From positions 1-64,000 of the forward strand of contig BQMJ01000046.1 in assembly GCA_025991245.1 (NCBI GenBank): 64,000 bases of DNA, given 5' to 3'. Positions 1-12,877 of this stretch are shown here, one piece after another. Source of the DNA: Galdieria partita (lineage: Eukaryota > Rhodophyta > Bangiophyceae > Galdieriales > Galdieriaceae). Under the pieces are notes generated by a model. The model was given only the letters and a program-made list of their open reading frames with translations. It had not been told where the DNA came from and made no database searches. Position 1 is the stretch's first letter. Every line of letters begins with the position of its first letter. The position numbers and the translations under genes are program-made.

Positions 1-575
1 AAATAAACCCTAAATAAACCCTAATAAACCCTAATAAACCCTAATAAACCCTAATAAACCCTAATAAACCCTAATAAACCCTAATAAACCCTAATAAACC
101 CTAAATAACCCTAAATAAACCCTAAATAAACCCTAATAAACCCTAATAAACCCTAATAAACCCTAATAAACCCTAAATAAACCCTAAATAAACCCTAAAT
201 AAACCCTAATAAACCCTAATAAACCCTAAATAAACCCTAATAAACCCTAAATAAACCCTAAATAAACCCTAAATAAACCCTAAAATAAACCCTAAATAAA
301 CCCTAATAAACCCTAAATAAACCCTAAATAAACCCTAAATAAACCCTAATAAACCCTAATAAACCCTAAATAAACCCTAATAAACCCTAATAAACCCTAA
401 TAAACCCTAAATAAACCCTAATAAACCCTAATAAACCCTAAATAAACCCTAATAAACCCTAAATAAACCCTAAATAAACCCTAATAAACCCTAAATAAAC
501 CCTAAATAAACCCTAATAAACCCTAAATAAACCCTAAATAAACCCTAATAAACCCTAATAAACCCTAATAAACCC
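1..575. repeat. Telomeric repeat array (C-rich strand)
   Basis: The window opens with roughly 55 tandem repeats of AATAAACCCT (10-mer) freely mixed with AAATAAACCCT (11-mer) and rare one-base variants. Read on the other strand this is a TTTATTAGGG / TTTATTTAGGG G-rich strand, as expected for the left end of a chromosome. The length mixture is what a telomerase with an ambiguous template boundary would produce. It is related to, but not the same as, the plant-type TTTAGGG repeat. Confidence 0.95.
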
Positions 576-745
576 TAATAAAACCTAGTAAAAACTAGTA
601 AAACCTAGTAAAAACTAGTAAAAACTAGTAAAAACTAGTAAAAACTAGTAAAAACTAGTAAAAACTAGTAAAAACTAAAAACTAAGAAAACCTAATAGAA
701 CCTAATAGAACCTAGTAAAACCTCAGTGAAAACTCAGTAAACCCT
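576..745. repeat. Degenerate telomere/subtelomere transition
   Basis: The telomere array decays here into about ten near-identical AAAACTAGTA 10-mers and then looser AACCTAATAG / AACCTAGTA variants. The 10-base period is kept while CCCT becomes ACTAG. It looks like old telomeric DNA that has mutated and been re-amplified next to the first subtelomeric unit. Confidence 0.85.
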
Positions 746-3700
746 GAATAAGAAAGAAAAATGCATACTTTTCTCTGCCAGACTACACATATTTTAGAAT
801 TCACTGCTTTTTTTTCTTCATTGCATCCTATAAGAAAGTCCTTCAATTCTATCACTCGTTCTAGCTGGCTTCTAGTATATTTAATGAGGTCACATTTTTT
901 ATAAAGTTTGTTTTAATGGCCATATGACTTTTGTTATGTGCTTTTTTTTCTTTGTGCATTTCAGTTTCATTGCGGAAACACTTGGAAGCCTAAAGGAAAT
1001 GTTTACATTTTATCTTTAAGTAATTATCGTCCTTTTTCTAGCCATATTCCTGTTGTGTTGCGTCGATTGAAAATTTTAAGCGGTTTGTTTCAATGAAAAT
1101 TTTTTTTTGTTGATTTTAGCCTTACTACCTCTCTCTTTTATTGACCAAGTTGTAATGCAAATTATTAAAGCTTTTATTACATATCTTTTTTCTTTGTTCT
1201 TAGTTAAAGCCGTATATGTTGTGTAAAGAATCCTCGAGCTTTCTTATAATGGTTGAATGTTCCTTTACTTATCCTGTTTATATTTCTCTATAGTATGATA
1301 CTTTGGATTAAAACAGTAATAAACCTTAATAAAACTTAATGGACCTTGATAAGAAGAGCTCCCATTGCCCTGTATCAAACCATCCGCATCTCAACAAGTA
1401 TCACGGTCTATGTCATACTGATTTGTTAAAGAAAGTAGCTATTTTTTTTTTCTATGAAGTCTTTTACTTTTGCTATAGGTCTAGTAAAATTAGCTAATTT
1501 TCAAATGGTTCTTCTTGTTTTGCCAGTGGTAAAATGACTTGCCTTGTGAGCTATTTTTTTGTATGTTTGTATTGGTTGTTTATTAAGGGAGAACCTGAAA
1601 TTTAAGAAAAATTTTAAGATGTTACTTTTAATTCAAAGCTTTTTTGAGTTGAACCATTTCTCTATTGCTTTGCAGTAATTCGAATTTTGAGGTATTTAGA
1701 AATTGTGAGCATTTTTCTTAAATGGCTCCTTTTTGTTGTCATTAGCATTATTACCGTCGTTCTTCAGTGACCGAGTGGCACGGTAAATTTATGGATTTTT
1801 CACATTATGTTTTTTTGCTTTGTCTGGTATTTGTGCCAAAAATGTATTTGGTGTAAGTTCCTTTTGGTTTCTGATATGGGATGAATTTACCTTGAATCAC
1901 CCTGTTAATTTCTTCCAGTAGTATTTGAAAGTTTAGTTAAATATGCATATTTAACTTGAATTTATACCCTAATAAAGCCAAAAAAACCAAAATAAAGAAA
2001 AATTCTTATTGCTTTTAGCCAGGACATGCCTGGTCTTTCAATACATTGCGCTCTAGTTGTCTCAAAGTAGGAGTGCGCAGAGTAAATTGTTTATGTCTAG
2101 TTTCTTATTTATGCTTTTTGCCAAAGAATTGTTACGTTTGTTTTATTTTTTATGCTCGTTGTGCTACTGACCTAGTTTCGTTTCCTGTCAGCTACATTTT
2201 GTTTAAGCTTTTTTTGGATTGGAAACTAGAGTTACTTGTTACATTCCTCGTTTAGTTCAGATTTTTTTGGAGTTCACAATTTTCTGCTTCTTTTGCATTA
2301 TTTTGAGATTTTAAGTCTTTCGTTTAAATGGCACCCTTCTGGTGACGTTAGTCTAAGGAACGAGCAATGTACGCGAAGAAGTCCTCGTAACAGTTGAGCA
2401 ATCTGTCACAATTAACATTTTCCTCTCTTTGTTTTTTGTTGTTTTCGTTATTGTATTCAAGGATTGTCCCTTCTTGTTACTACTTTTCTATAAATGAAAA
2501 AAAAATTTTCTTCTGTATTTCATTGTGATATAGCAAATGAACTACCTTTTATCAAAAGCATTGTATTTGTTTTCTGCGAGCCGATTGCTGTAACGTTTTA
2601 ACTTCGTTTCACAAGGTCGACAAATATCTACCCCATGAGAACAGATTCAATGTATTGATGATGTCAACAACATGCGGTATATGGAAATTCTTTAATATAT
2701 CCTCATCTTTCTATTTCTCTAATTTTTTATTCTATGGTTGGCTTGTAAAATTGGTATTTGTATTGTTCCTTTAATAAACGGTAGATACAAGTGTAGCCCT
2801 TATAATGCAAAGATTACCTATTTCTCTTTGATACATTGCATAAATTCCTCTTCAGTACTTTTTCATAATGCCAATATAATAGAACTGAAACTGAAATGCT
2901 GAAATCCTTTTCTTTTTTTTTAGTGTTGCCATAAATTTTATAAATTATTGAATTTTTTATGCAATAATGTCACAGTAATGTTTCTCGAAAATTTCTCTTT
3001 TCCTATAGGTTTGTATGGGTATTACTTGGTAACGATAATGATATTTCTTTATTGCCTTTTCTTATTAAATTCGTTGATATCTCCAGTGCATGCATAATGA
3101 AAAACTTCCCAATTTGGATTGTTTCGAAGCTTTTGTTTCGATCGTTTCTCCAAGACTTTCATGGTTGAACCTTATGAGAATCGTCTTTAAAAATCTGTCT
3201 CATATAGCAAAATTTTGAGTATGGTTTTTGGTCACTTTATTGTATTTTACGTTGCAGTGTTATTGAAAATTCAACCATTTGGTGAAGGAATTTTGGCTTT
3301 CTGATAATTGAGAGAGACTGCTTGTTTCGTTTCATTCGGTAAATAGCTTACTACTTGAAATATAGTGTCGCTATACATCTTTAGCCAAAAGTAAGCAATG
3401 CCTATGCTATTCTTGGATTCTCAGAATTAGAACTTTGTGTTTGGTTAGAAACTTTTTAAACTTTCTTTTATTTATTCTCAACAATGTCAAACTCCGAATC
3501 AATTTGTTGGTTGGTTTTTCATGTGCGTACTCTTATGCCCTGGATTCTTGCTCAATGGTTATTTTATAAGAATGACTGAATTAGGAGATTCAATCGTCGT
3601 TTAGGTTCTTTGTTCACATTTCAAAACGTTGACTTCCTTTATCCTTTTTCTTCTAGTACTACTGTCTGTTTTCCTTTTGTGTTTTATGTCTTATAACCCT

Positions 3701-5263
3701 TGAATGTGTAATGAAGCTTTTTTAGGTTCTATTTCACCTATGTACTAAAATGTTCGAGGTGAGAATACATTGATTTTTTTATATGCAGATTTGTTCTACT
3801 TTTCTTGTTACTAAATTTCGCATTATCACCTACTGTTTACCCCTTTGAACAACTAGGAATATTGATGCCATAAAGGACAAATAATGTATTGAAATTCAAT
3901 TTTTTCACTTGGGCCAACCTCCCTAAATTCTTTCGTTTTCTGTAGACTCTATTCGAGACGATATTTTTATCGCTCTTCTAACGAACCGTAAATCATTTTA
4001 GAAAAACAGTTAAACTTTTTTATTTGAAAAGACACGACTTTCCATTTTTTTTTCTGAAAAACCACGGGGTTTTCTCAATTCACTAGATAGTCGTAAAAGA
4101 ATCTAATAGAGCATAAAACTAAGTGGTTTAGATTCGGTTAAATACTTTTGAAATTGTGTCAACATTCTTGATGATTTTTGTGATTTTGCTAAATTATTTC
4201 GAGTGACAAAATAATTCTTCCTTTGAAATCTTTTTGGAATCACCCCCACAGTTGTATTTGTATTGTATGTAAGCGATATTCAATTGTTCCATTTGTTTCA
4301 CTTTTATTGAAGTTTTTCATTCTTTGGGGGAGCTGAGCAATTTGGTTATGAATTCGATATATTGCGAAATCTAAATCTGATAACTTTTTGCAGCTAACGT
4401 ATTGCATGGCTTGTTTCACTATAGTCGTTTTTGATATTGAAAAGCGACGGTTTTTCGAAAAGTAGAATCTTGCAACTGTCGGTTTTTACTATGGAGTATC
4501 TTTTATCAGACACCTTTTTTGTAAAAAAAATTTTTTTGCTTTCTTGTGGTAACTGGATCCATTGTGTTCTATTTTATGTTGATCGGCATAACATTATAAA
4601 GGAATTGTACTGTTGGTATATATAATGAAGACAAAGCAAGTCACGCCTTTTCCATAAAGAAGCCTCAAATGAATTGAACCGTTAGCAATCTAGCCACAAA
4701 AGTTCAACGTTTTCTGTAGCATCTTGGACATTATATGCTTTATGTCAGTATGACTATGTTTTGAATGACAGCTTGTAGAGAAGCATATCTCTCAAGATCA
4801 CTTTTCCTCCATGAATTAGTTGTGTGTTCTTTCTTGTTCTTTGAAATCATCCTGTTGTTTTTGCTTTTCTCTTTAAATATATAAAATTTCTTTTGAGTTT
4901 CTCAATTTGACATAAGTACTGAATGAACTGTTTCCGACTAATATGATTGGTGTTTCTTTGAACATGTTCGATGGACTCTGCTTTTTACTTCCCCTTTTCA
5001 CTGTCGACTAATGTCCATCCATGAGAACAATTAGAGATTCTTATTCATTAAAACAAGTAGTATATGGAATTTCTTCAATCTTTTTTAGAGATTCTATTTC
5101 TCCAAAGGCTTTTTATTCGAAGGTTTCTTTTAAAGTAGCTTTGTATTGTTCCTTTATTAAATACTTGGAAGAACCGTTATCAAGTCTTAATAAAAAATTT
5201 TTCTATTGTCCTCTGAGATACGTCAAACCCCAATAGACCCTAGCCAATAGTAAACCTGAAACC
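746..5263. repeat. Subtelomeric repeat unit, copy 1 (~4.5 kb)
   Basis: This is the first of three tandem, same-orientation copies of an AT- and T-rich unit. Landmarks recur at a spacing of about 4.5 kb: the ATGC...CAGNCTACACATATTTTA block (about 768, 5279, 9775), a CCCTGTTAATTTCTTCC block (about 1900, 6408, 10910) and ATAATGAAGACAAA (about 4623, 9119). Open frames are under 90 codons, are not conserved between copies and often lack an ATG, so I annotate no genes. Long pyrimidine runs are common. Confidence 0.85.
1310..1362. repeat. Interstitial telomere-like patch (unit position 2, copy 1)
   Basis: A short degenerate run of the AATAAACCTTAATAAAACTTAAT type sits inside the unit. Equivalent patches occur at about 5835-5880 and 10335-10380 in copies 2 and 3, and a third patch per unit at about 1965-2005, 6475-6510 and 10970-11012. 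The unit boundaries (about 5185-5265 and 9680-9760) also carry one. Confidence 0.6.
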
Positions 5264-8200
5264 TAAAAAAGGAAAAAATGCCCACTCCCTTCTGTCAGCC
5301 TACACATATTTTACAATTTAGTGCATTTTTTCTCTTAATTGCTTTTTAAACGAAAGTTTCTTAATTCTATCAAGCCTCTTCTTTTTCCTTTAGTCTAGTA
5401 TAACTAGTCGCAAATTTTACTGAGTGTTTGGTGGCGTTTTGGAGACTGTTCTTGTGGTTTATTTTTCCATTATATTTGTATTTGAGGAATATTGCATGAA
5501 AACTTGGAAACGAAAAGAGAAAAAAAAATATATTTTGCTTTTATCTACTGATTGCCCTTCTTTTGTTTAGGCATTTTCATGCCGTGTTTTGTTGGTTTAA
5601 AATTTGGAGCAGTTTGCTTGATTGAAAATTTTTTTGGTATGATTCTTGCCTTGAAACTCTCGTTTGTCATTGATTTTGTTGCAGAACCATTTATTAAAGC
5701 TTTTTTTTACTGGTTTTTACTTATTCTTGTGAAGCCGTATTCATTGGGTGAAGGATCCTTTTGCTTTATTCTGTTGGATGAATGTTCCTTTTTCTATCCT
5801 GTTTGTTTCTTTCTATAGTATGTGTCTTTTATTAGAAACAGTAAAAAAATTTAAAAAAAAACTAATTAACCCTAAAAAAATTCCTATTGTCCTGTTCCGG
5901 GTCATTCGCATTTGATGATTCATTAGGTTTTTGGAAATTTCAATTAATTGGAGAAAAAAAAACGAATTGGTTCTGTCAAGACCTTTACTTTTGGTTTTAG
6001 TTTCGTAAAAGTAATTGATTCCCAAACTGTGCTGCTTGTTTTGCCAGAGATCAAATGACTCGCCATGTGAGCTATTTCTGCGTATGTTTGTACTTTGTTG
6101 TTTGCTACGGGTGTTTAGGTAAAATTTTCGGATGCTATTTTTAGTTCAAGGCCCTTTTGAGTTAAGGAATTTCTCTATTGTTTTGCAATAATTCGAAATT
6201 TTGAGCTGTTTAGAAATTGTGAGCATTTTTTTTGAATGGTTGCTTTTTTGTTATTGTTAGCATCATTACCTTCGTTCTTGATTGACTCATTGCAAATCAA
6301 TTGTTTTTTTTCATATTATGATATTTTTCTTCGTGTTTTATTTGTACCGAATCTAATTGGTGAAGTATCCTTTTGCTTTCTTTTATTGGATAAATTTACC
6401 TAGAATCGCCCTGTTAATATCTTCCAATGGTATTTGAACTTTTTGGTAAATATGCATATTGCACTTGATAGTATACCCTAACGAAGTATTATAAAACCAA
6501 AATGAGGAAAAAATACTTGTTGCTTTCATCCAGGACGTACCTAGTCTTTCAATTCACTGAGCTATAGTAGTCTCAAAGTAGGAGTGGGCAGAGTGAATTG
6601 TTTATGTCCGGTTTCTTATGTATAGTTTTTTGCCAAAGAATAGTTACGCATTGTTTTACTTTTTATGCTTGCTGTGCTAGTGACCAAGTTTGGTTTCCTG
6701 TCAGCTACATTTTGTTTAAACTTTTTTTGGATTGAAAACTGGAGTTAGTTTTTCACATTCCTTCTTTAGTTCAAATTTTATTATGAATGCAAAATTTTCT
6801 GCTACTTTTGTATCGTTTTGAGATTCTAGGTGGTTCGCTTAAATTGTACCCTTCTGGTGACGTTAGCCTAAGGTGCAAGAAATGTGCGCGAACAAGTCGT
6901 CGCAAAATTAGAACAATCTGCCACTATGTAACATTTTCATTTCTTTGTATTTTCTGCTTTCATTGCTGTTTTCATGGATTGTCACTCCGTTTTACCACTT
7001 TTCTTCCAATGAGAAAAAAAACATTTTTTCTTCTGTATTTCTGTGTGATATAGTTACTAAATTCCCTTTCATCAAAGGTATTGTATTTTTTTTCTTTGTG
7101 AGCAGATTGCTGTAACTTTTTTACTTCGTTTCACACGGTTGAGAAATATCTGCTTGACGAGGACAGATTCATGGTACCGATGATGTAAAGAACAAGTGGT
7201 ACATAAAAATTCCTCAATATATTCTCAAGTTTTTATTTCTCTAAAGGTTTTTTCTATGCCTTTTTTCTAAAATTGGTTTTGGTATTGTTCCTTTAGTAAA
7301 CCGTATAAAGAAAGTCCTAAACTGGTAATGCAAAAATTGCGTATTCCCCTTTGATATATTGCAAAAACTTCTCTTCAATACCGTTTCATAATGCCAATGC
7401 AATAGAACTGAAAATGAAATGCTGAAATCTTTTTCTTTTTGTAACTGCTGTCACAAGTTTTGGAATTTTTTTAAATTTTTATGCCTTGGTGACATAGTAG
7501 TTTTTTCGTTGAATTTTTCTTTTCATATAGGTACTACATTGTAGCGATGATGTTCTTTGTTTATTGATTTTTCTTATTAAGATCGCTGCTGTCTTCAGTG
7601 CATGCATAATAATAAGCTTTGAATATGGATAATTTCGAAACTTTTGTTTCAATGGTTTCGCCAAGATCTTCATGGTTGAACCTTACCTTATTAGATCGTT
7701 TTTAGAAATTTGTCTTATATAGCAAAATTCTAACTATTGTTGTTTTGTCATTTTATTGTATTCTACGGTGCAATGCTATTGAAAATTTAACCAGTTGGTA
7801 AATAGTTTCTGCTTTTTGACGGTCTTGAGACACTGCTTGCTTCATTCTTTGAGTAGACTTACTTGAAATATAGTGTCGCTATACGCATTTAGCAAAAATT
7901 AAACAATGCTTATGCTATTCTTTGATTCTCGAAAGCAAAACTTTGTGTTTTGGTAAACTTTTCGAGCCGCCATTTATCTATTCTCAACAATGTCAAATTC
8001 TGAATCATTTTATTGGCTTTTCATTTGTGTATTCGTATGCCCTGGATTCTTGCTCAATTGCTATTTTATAAGAATTACTAAATGAGAAGATTCAATCGTC
8101 GTTTAGGCTCTTTGTTCACTTTTTAAAAAGTTGACATCTTTGCTCCTTCTTCTTCTAGTACTACTGTCTCTTTTTTTCTGTGTTTTCTGTCTTATAACCA

Positions 8201-9755
8201 TTGAATATGTAATGATGCTTTCCTAGGTTCTATTTCTTTTATGTACTAAGCTGTTCGAGGTGACAATATATTAATTTTTATTACATGCAGACTTGTTCTA
8301 ATTTTTTGTACTAAATTTCGCATTGTCACCTACTGGCTACTCCTGAGAACAACTAGATGTACTGATGCCATAAAGGACGAATAATGTATTGAAATTCTTC
8401 AATTTTTTCACTTGTGCCGACCTTTCTAAATTTTTTCTTTTTCTATTGACCCTATTTGAGGCAATATTTTTTTCGATCTTCTTGAAACGTAGGCAATTTT
8501 AGAAAAATAGTTAAATATTTTTTGTTAAGGAAACACAACTTTTCGTTCCTTTTTAGAAGAGGCATGTTTTTTCTCTATTCAGTACATCGCCGTAAATCAA
8601 TGTTATAGATCAATGAAAATTTGTGGTTTAAATTGATTCCCTTAATTGTGAAATTGTAATAGCATTCTTGAAGACTTTTGTTATTTTGTTAATTTACCTC
8701 GAGTGACAAAATAACTCTTCCTTTGAAATATTTTGGAATCTATTCTAGAGTTGTAGTTGCATTGCATGAAAACGATATCCAATTGTCCCATTTCTTTCAT
8801 TTTTATTAAATTTTTAATTTTCGGGGGAGCTGAGCAATTTGGTTCTGAATTTGATATATTGCGAAATCTAAATCTGGTAATTTTTACAGCTATCGTATTT
8901 CCTTGATTTCTTTTGCCAAATCGTTTTCAATACGCTAACAAGCGACAGCGATTTAAAGAGTAGATTCTTGCTACTGTTGGTTGTTACTATGTCGTATCTT
9001 TTATCAGACACCTTTTTTGTAAAAACTCTTCTTGCTTTCTTATAGTATCTGGATACATTGTGTTGTATTTTATGTTGATCTGCATAATATTATACACGAA
9101 TTGTACTGTTGATATATATAATGAAGACAAAACAAGCCACACTCTTCTCATAAAAAGGCCTCAAGTGAATGAAATAGTTAGCAATCTAGCCGCAAAAGTT
9201 CATTGTTTGACTATAACAACATGGATATTGTTTGCTTTATGACAGTTTGACTATGCTTTGAATGACAGCTTGAAGAGAAACATATCTCTCAAGAGCACTT
9301 TTCTTCCATGGATTCGTTGCATTTTTTTCTTGTTCTTTGAAATCATCCTGTTTTTTTTGTTTTTCTCTTTAAATATATAAAATTTCTTTTGAGTATTTCA
9401 ATTTGACATACGTACTGAATGAACTGTTTCCGACTAATATGATTGGTGTTTCTTTGAACATGTCCTATGGACTCTGCTTTTTACTTTCCCTTTTCACTGT
9501 CGACTAATGTCCATCCATGAGAACAATTAGAGATTCTTATTCAATAAAACAAGTAGTATGTGGAATTTCTTCAATCTTTTTTATAGATTCTATTTCTTCA
9601 AAGGCTTTTTATTCGAAGGTTTCTTTTTAAAGTCGCTTTGTATTGTTCCTTTATTACATACTTGAAAGAACCATTATCAAGTCTTAATAGAAAATTTGTC
9701 TATTGTCCTCTGAGATACGTCAAACCCCAATAGACCCTAGCCAATAGTAAATCTG
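5264..9755. repeat. Subtelomeric repeat unit, copy 2 (~4.5 kb)
   Basis: Second full copy. Its last ~360 bp (about 9380-9740) are nearly identical to the end of copy 1 (about 4880-5240), and its first ~550 bp resemble the start of copy 3 closely. Interior parts differ from copy 1 at perhaps one base in five by eye. The open frame at 5552-5818 has a diverged counterpart at 10051-10251 but shows no recognisable domain. Confidence 0.85.
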
Positions 9756-12440
9756 AAACCTAAATAAGGAAAAGATGCCTACTCTCTTCTGCCAGCCTAC
9801 ACATATTTCACAATTTGCTGCATTTTGCTCTTAATTGCATTTCAAACGAATGTTTTTTAATTCTATCAATCTTCTTTCGTTTGCTTTTAGTCTAGTATAT
9901 TAAGTTGAGTCACAAATTTTACTGAGCATTTGGTGGCGTCCTGGCGACTTCTCTTGTGGAATTTTCTTTCCTTATATTTGTATTCGAGGTATATTGCATG
10001 AATACTTGGAAACGAAAAGAATAAGTTTTTATTTTGCTTTTAACTAATGATTGTCCTTCATTTGTTTAGGCATTTCTATGCCGTGTTGTGTTGATTTTAA
10101 ATTTGAAGCGGTTTGCTTGATTGAAAATTTTTTTGGGATGATTGTTGCCTTAAAACCGTCGTTTTGCATTGATTTGGTTGCGGAGCCATTTCTTAAAGCT
10201 TTTTTTTTACTGGTTTTTACTTATTCTTGTGAAGCCGTATTCATTAGATGAAGGATTTTTTTGCTTCGTTTTGATGGATGAATGTTCTTTTTTCTATCCT
10301 GTTAGTTTCTTTCTATAGTATGTGACTTTTGTTAAAAGCAGTAATAAAATTAAAAAAATTAGTTAACCTTGAAAAACATTGTTATTGTTCTGAACTAGGT
10401 CATTCGTATTTGAAGATTTATCAGGTTCTTGTTTATCACGATGCATTGGAGAAAGAGAGCGTATTGGTTGTATCAAGACCTTTAATTTTGCTTTTGGTCT
10501 TGTAAAGATAATTAATTCTCAAACTGTGCTACTTGTTTTGCCAGCGATCAAATGACTTGCGGTGTGGACTATTTCTGCGTATGTTTGTATTTGTTGTTTA
10601 CTACGGGTATTTAGGGAAAATTTCAGGATACTTTTTCAATTTAAAGTCATTTTGAGTTAAGGAATTTCTCTGCTGCTTCGCAGTAACTCGAAAATTGTGA
10701 GCTTCTTCGAAATTGTGAGCATTTTTCTTGCATGGTGGCTTTTTTGTTGTTGTTAGCATCATTAACTTTGTTCTTGATTGAATCAGTAGCACAGTAAGTT
10801 AATAATTTTTTTCATATTTTGATAATTTGCCGTGTGTTTTATTTGTGCTGAATCTATTTGGTGAAAACTCCTTTTCGTTTCTGATATTGGATGAATTTAC
10901 CTTGGATTGCTCTGTCAGTTTCTTCCTATAGTATTTGAGCTCTTAGGTAATTATGTGTATTTAACTAGAAATTATGCCTTAATGAAGCCTAATAAAACCT
11001 AATTAAGGAAAGAATGCTAGTCGCTTTCAGCCATGCAATACCTACTTTTTCAATTCATTGCGCTCTAGTAGTCTCGAAGTAGGAGTGTACAGAGTAAATT
11101 ATTTATGTCTATTTTCTTTTTCTGTCTTTTGTCAAAGAGTGATTATGTATTTTTTTTATTCTTTATGTTTGTTGTGCTAGTGACCTAGTGAGGTTTCCAG
11201 TCAACTACGTTTTACCTAAGCTTTTATTTTTATTGAAAACTAAAGTGAGTTTTTAAATTCCTTGTTTAGTTAAAATTTTTAGTGGAGCTGACAATTTTCT
11301 GCTTTTTTTTGTGTTTTGAAATTTTAAGGGGCTCGTTCAAATGGCACCCTTCTAGCTGACGTTTGGTCCGCCATCTTCGTTCCCGATAGTCAGAGTTGTA
11401 TTGTAAATTAATAGTTTTTGACTTTTTCTCGCAATTTTTTATGCTGTATTTCGGTATTATTGAGGCCCTCTGCAATTTTTTAAAATTCTTTTTTCGTTCT
11501 TATGGTAGCTAAACAACCCTTGTACCACTCTACAAATAATTCGATATGGTACTGAAACTTTAATGTGAATATGAAAATTTGACAAAGTTGAAGCTATATA
11601 CTAGCCGTAATGAAACTGTTGACCGAAAGTAACAGCTAGTCATAACAATATTCTCTTTGATTCTGTTTATTAACATTTTTGGAGGTACTGTTGCGACGAC
11701 TGGATTGTGTATATTGCTCGCGCTTAAGACTAGAGCAATCTGTCTCTATGTAACATTTTTCTTTCTTTGTTTTGTGCTGTATTCATTGTTGTTCTTTAAG
11801 ATTATCCCTTCTTTTTACTACTTTTACTGAAATGAGAAAAAAGTATTTTTTATTCTGTATTTCAATGTGATATAGTTACTGAATTCTTTTGTTACCAAAA
11901 GGATTGAAATTTTTCTCTGTGAGAAAATTACTGCAACTTTTTTTCCTTCGTTTCAAACGGTCGACAAATATTTTCCTGACGAGAACAGATTCATGGTACC
12001 GATGATGTAGAGAACAAGTGGAACGTAAAAATTCTTCAATATATTCTCCAGCTTGTATTCTCTAAAGGTTTTTTCTATGGCTTCTTTCTAAAATTCTTTT
12101 TTGTATCGTTCCTTTAATAAACTGTATAAAGGCAGTGTTAAAATAGTAATGTAAAAATTGCCTCTTCCCCTTTGATATATTCGATAAATTTCTCTTCAAT
12201 ATTTTTTCTTGATGCTAATGTAATATAACTGAAACTGAAGTGCTCAAATCCTTTTCTTTTTTTTTTAATGTTGTCACAAGTTTTGAAAATTTTTTCAATT
12301 TTTATGCATTAGTGACATAGTAACTTTTTCGTTGAATTTGTCTTTTCATATAGATACTATATTGTTGCGATAGCGTTCTTTGTTTATTGATTTTTCATAT
12401 TAAGGTCGCTGCTGTCTTTAGTGCATACATAATAATAAGG
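9756..12440. repeat. Subtelomeric repeat unit, copy 3 (truncated)
   Basis: Third copy, matching copy 2 until about 12435, where the shared block AGTGCATNCATAATAATAAG ends and unrelated sequence begins. It carries an extra ~330 bp (about 11362-11690) that copies 1 and 2 lack. The missing distal part of the unit may survive as scraps at about 21.8-22.25 kb, beyond the virus-like block. Confidence 0.8.
11362..11690. other. ~330 bp insertion inside subtelomeric copy 3
   Basis: In copies 1 and 2 the block CACCCTTCTGGTGACGTTAG runs straight into a GCGCGAA...CAATCTG block. In copy 3 the same two blocks are separated by about 330 bp of other AT-rich sequence. I see no clear terminal inverted repeat or ORF in the extra piece, so its nature is unknown: a small non-autonomous element, or an ancestral segment lost from the other copies. 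Confidence 0.6.
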
Positions 12441-12877
12441 TTTAAGTTCCAAGATTCGTTGTGCGCTATTATCAATTGTATTTTCCTTTTACAATGAGTT
12501 GTTTTGTTGTACTGTATATTGCAGTTGGTGTTTGTCTTTATTTACTGATTAAAAGTCTTTCTTGATCGTAAATAAATGATAAGGCACTTGGTCTATAACG
12601 GAAATTACGTGTCTTGCACATTTTTTGTTATCAATTGCATAGAACAATTCATTCCTTCCAGACATTTTCATTATAACAAACCAATTGTCGGTTAGAGTTC
12701 TTCTTGTATACCTAACTTATCACGAAATTCAGCGTATATTCATTCACGGACTCTAGATTTCTGCGTGAGTAGAGTTTTACAATGGCTTCCCACCAGTATG
12801 AAGATCTATCGTTCAAGTAAAAAGGGGTGTCAAGAATAAACTATTCATTTCTTGCTCAATTTCGCTTTGTAAGAGGA
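12441..12877. other. No gene seen; left flank of the virus-like block
   Basis: This AT-rich stretch follows the abrupt end of subtelomeric copy 3 and precedes the first minus-strand ORFs of the element. I see no ORF, RNA gene or clear inverted repeat. The left terminus of the element, if one survives, should lie here. Confidence 0.5.

Noticed and set aside
746-12440. Many open frames of 60-90 codons in the subtelomeric units
   Set aside because: Most begin without ATG, are not conserved between the three copies and are biased to Phe, Leu and Lys as expected from T- and A-rich DNA.
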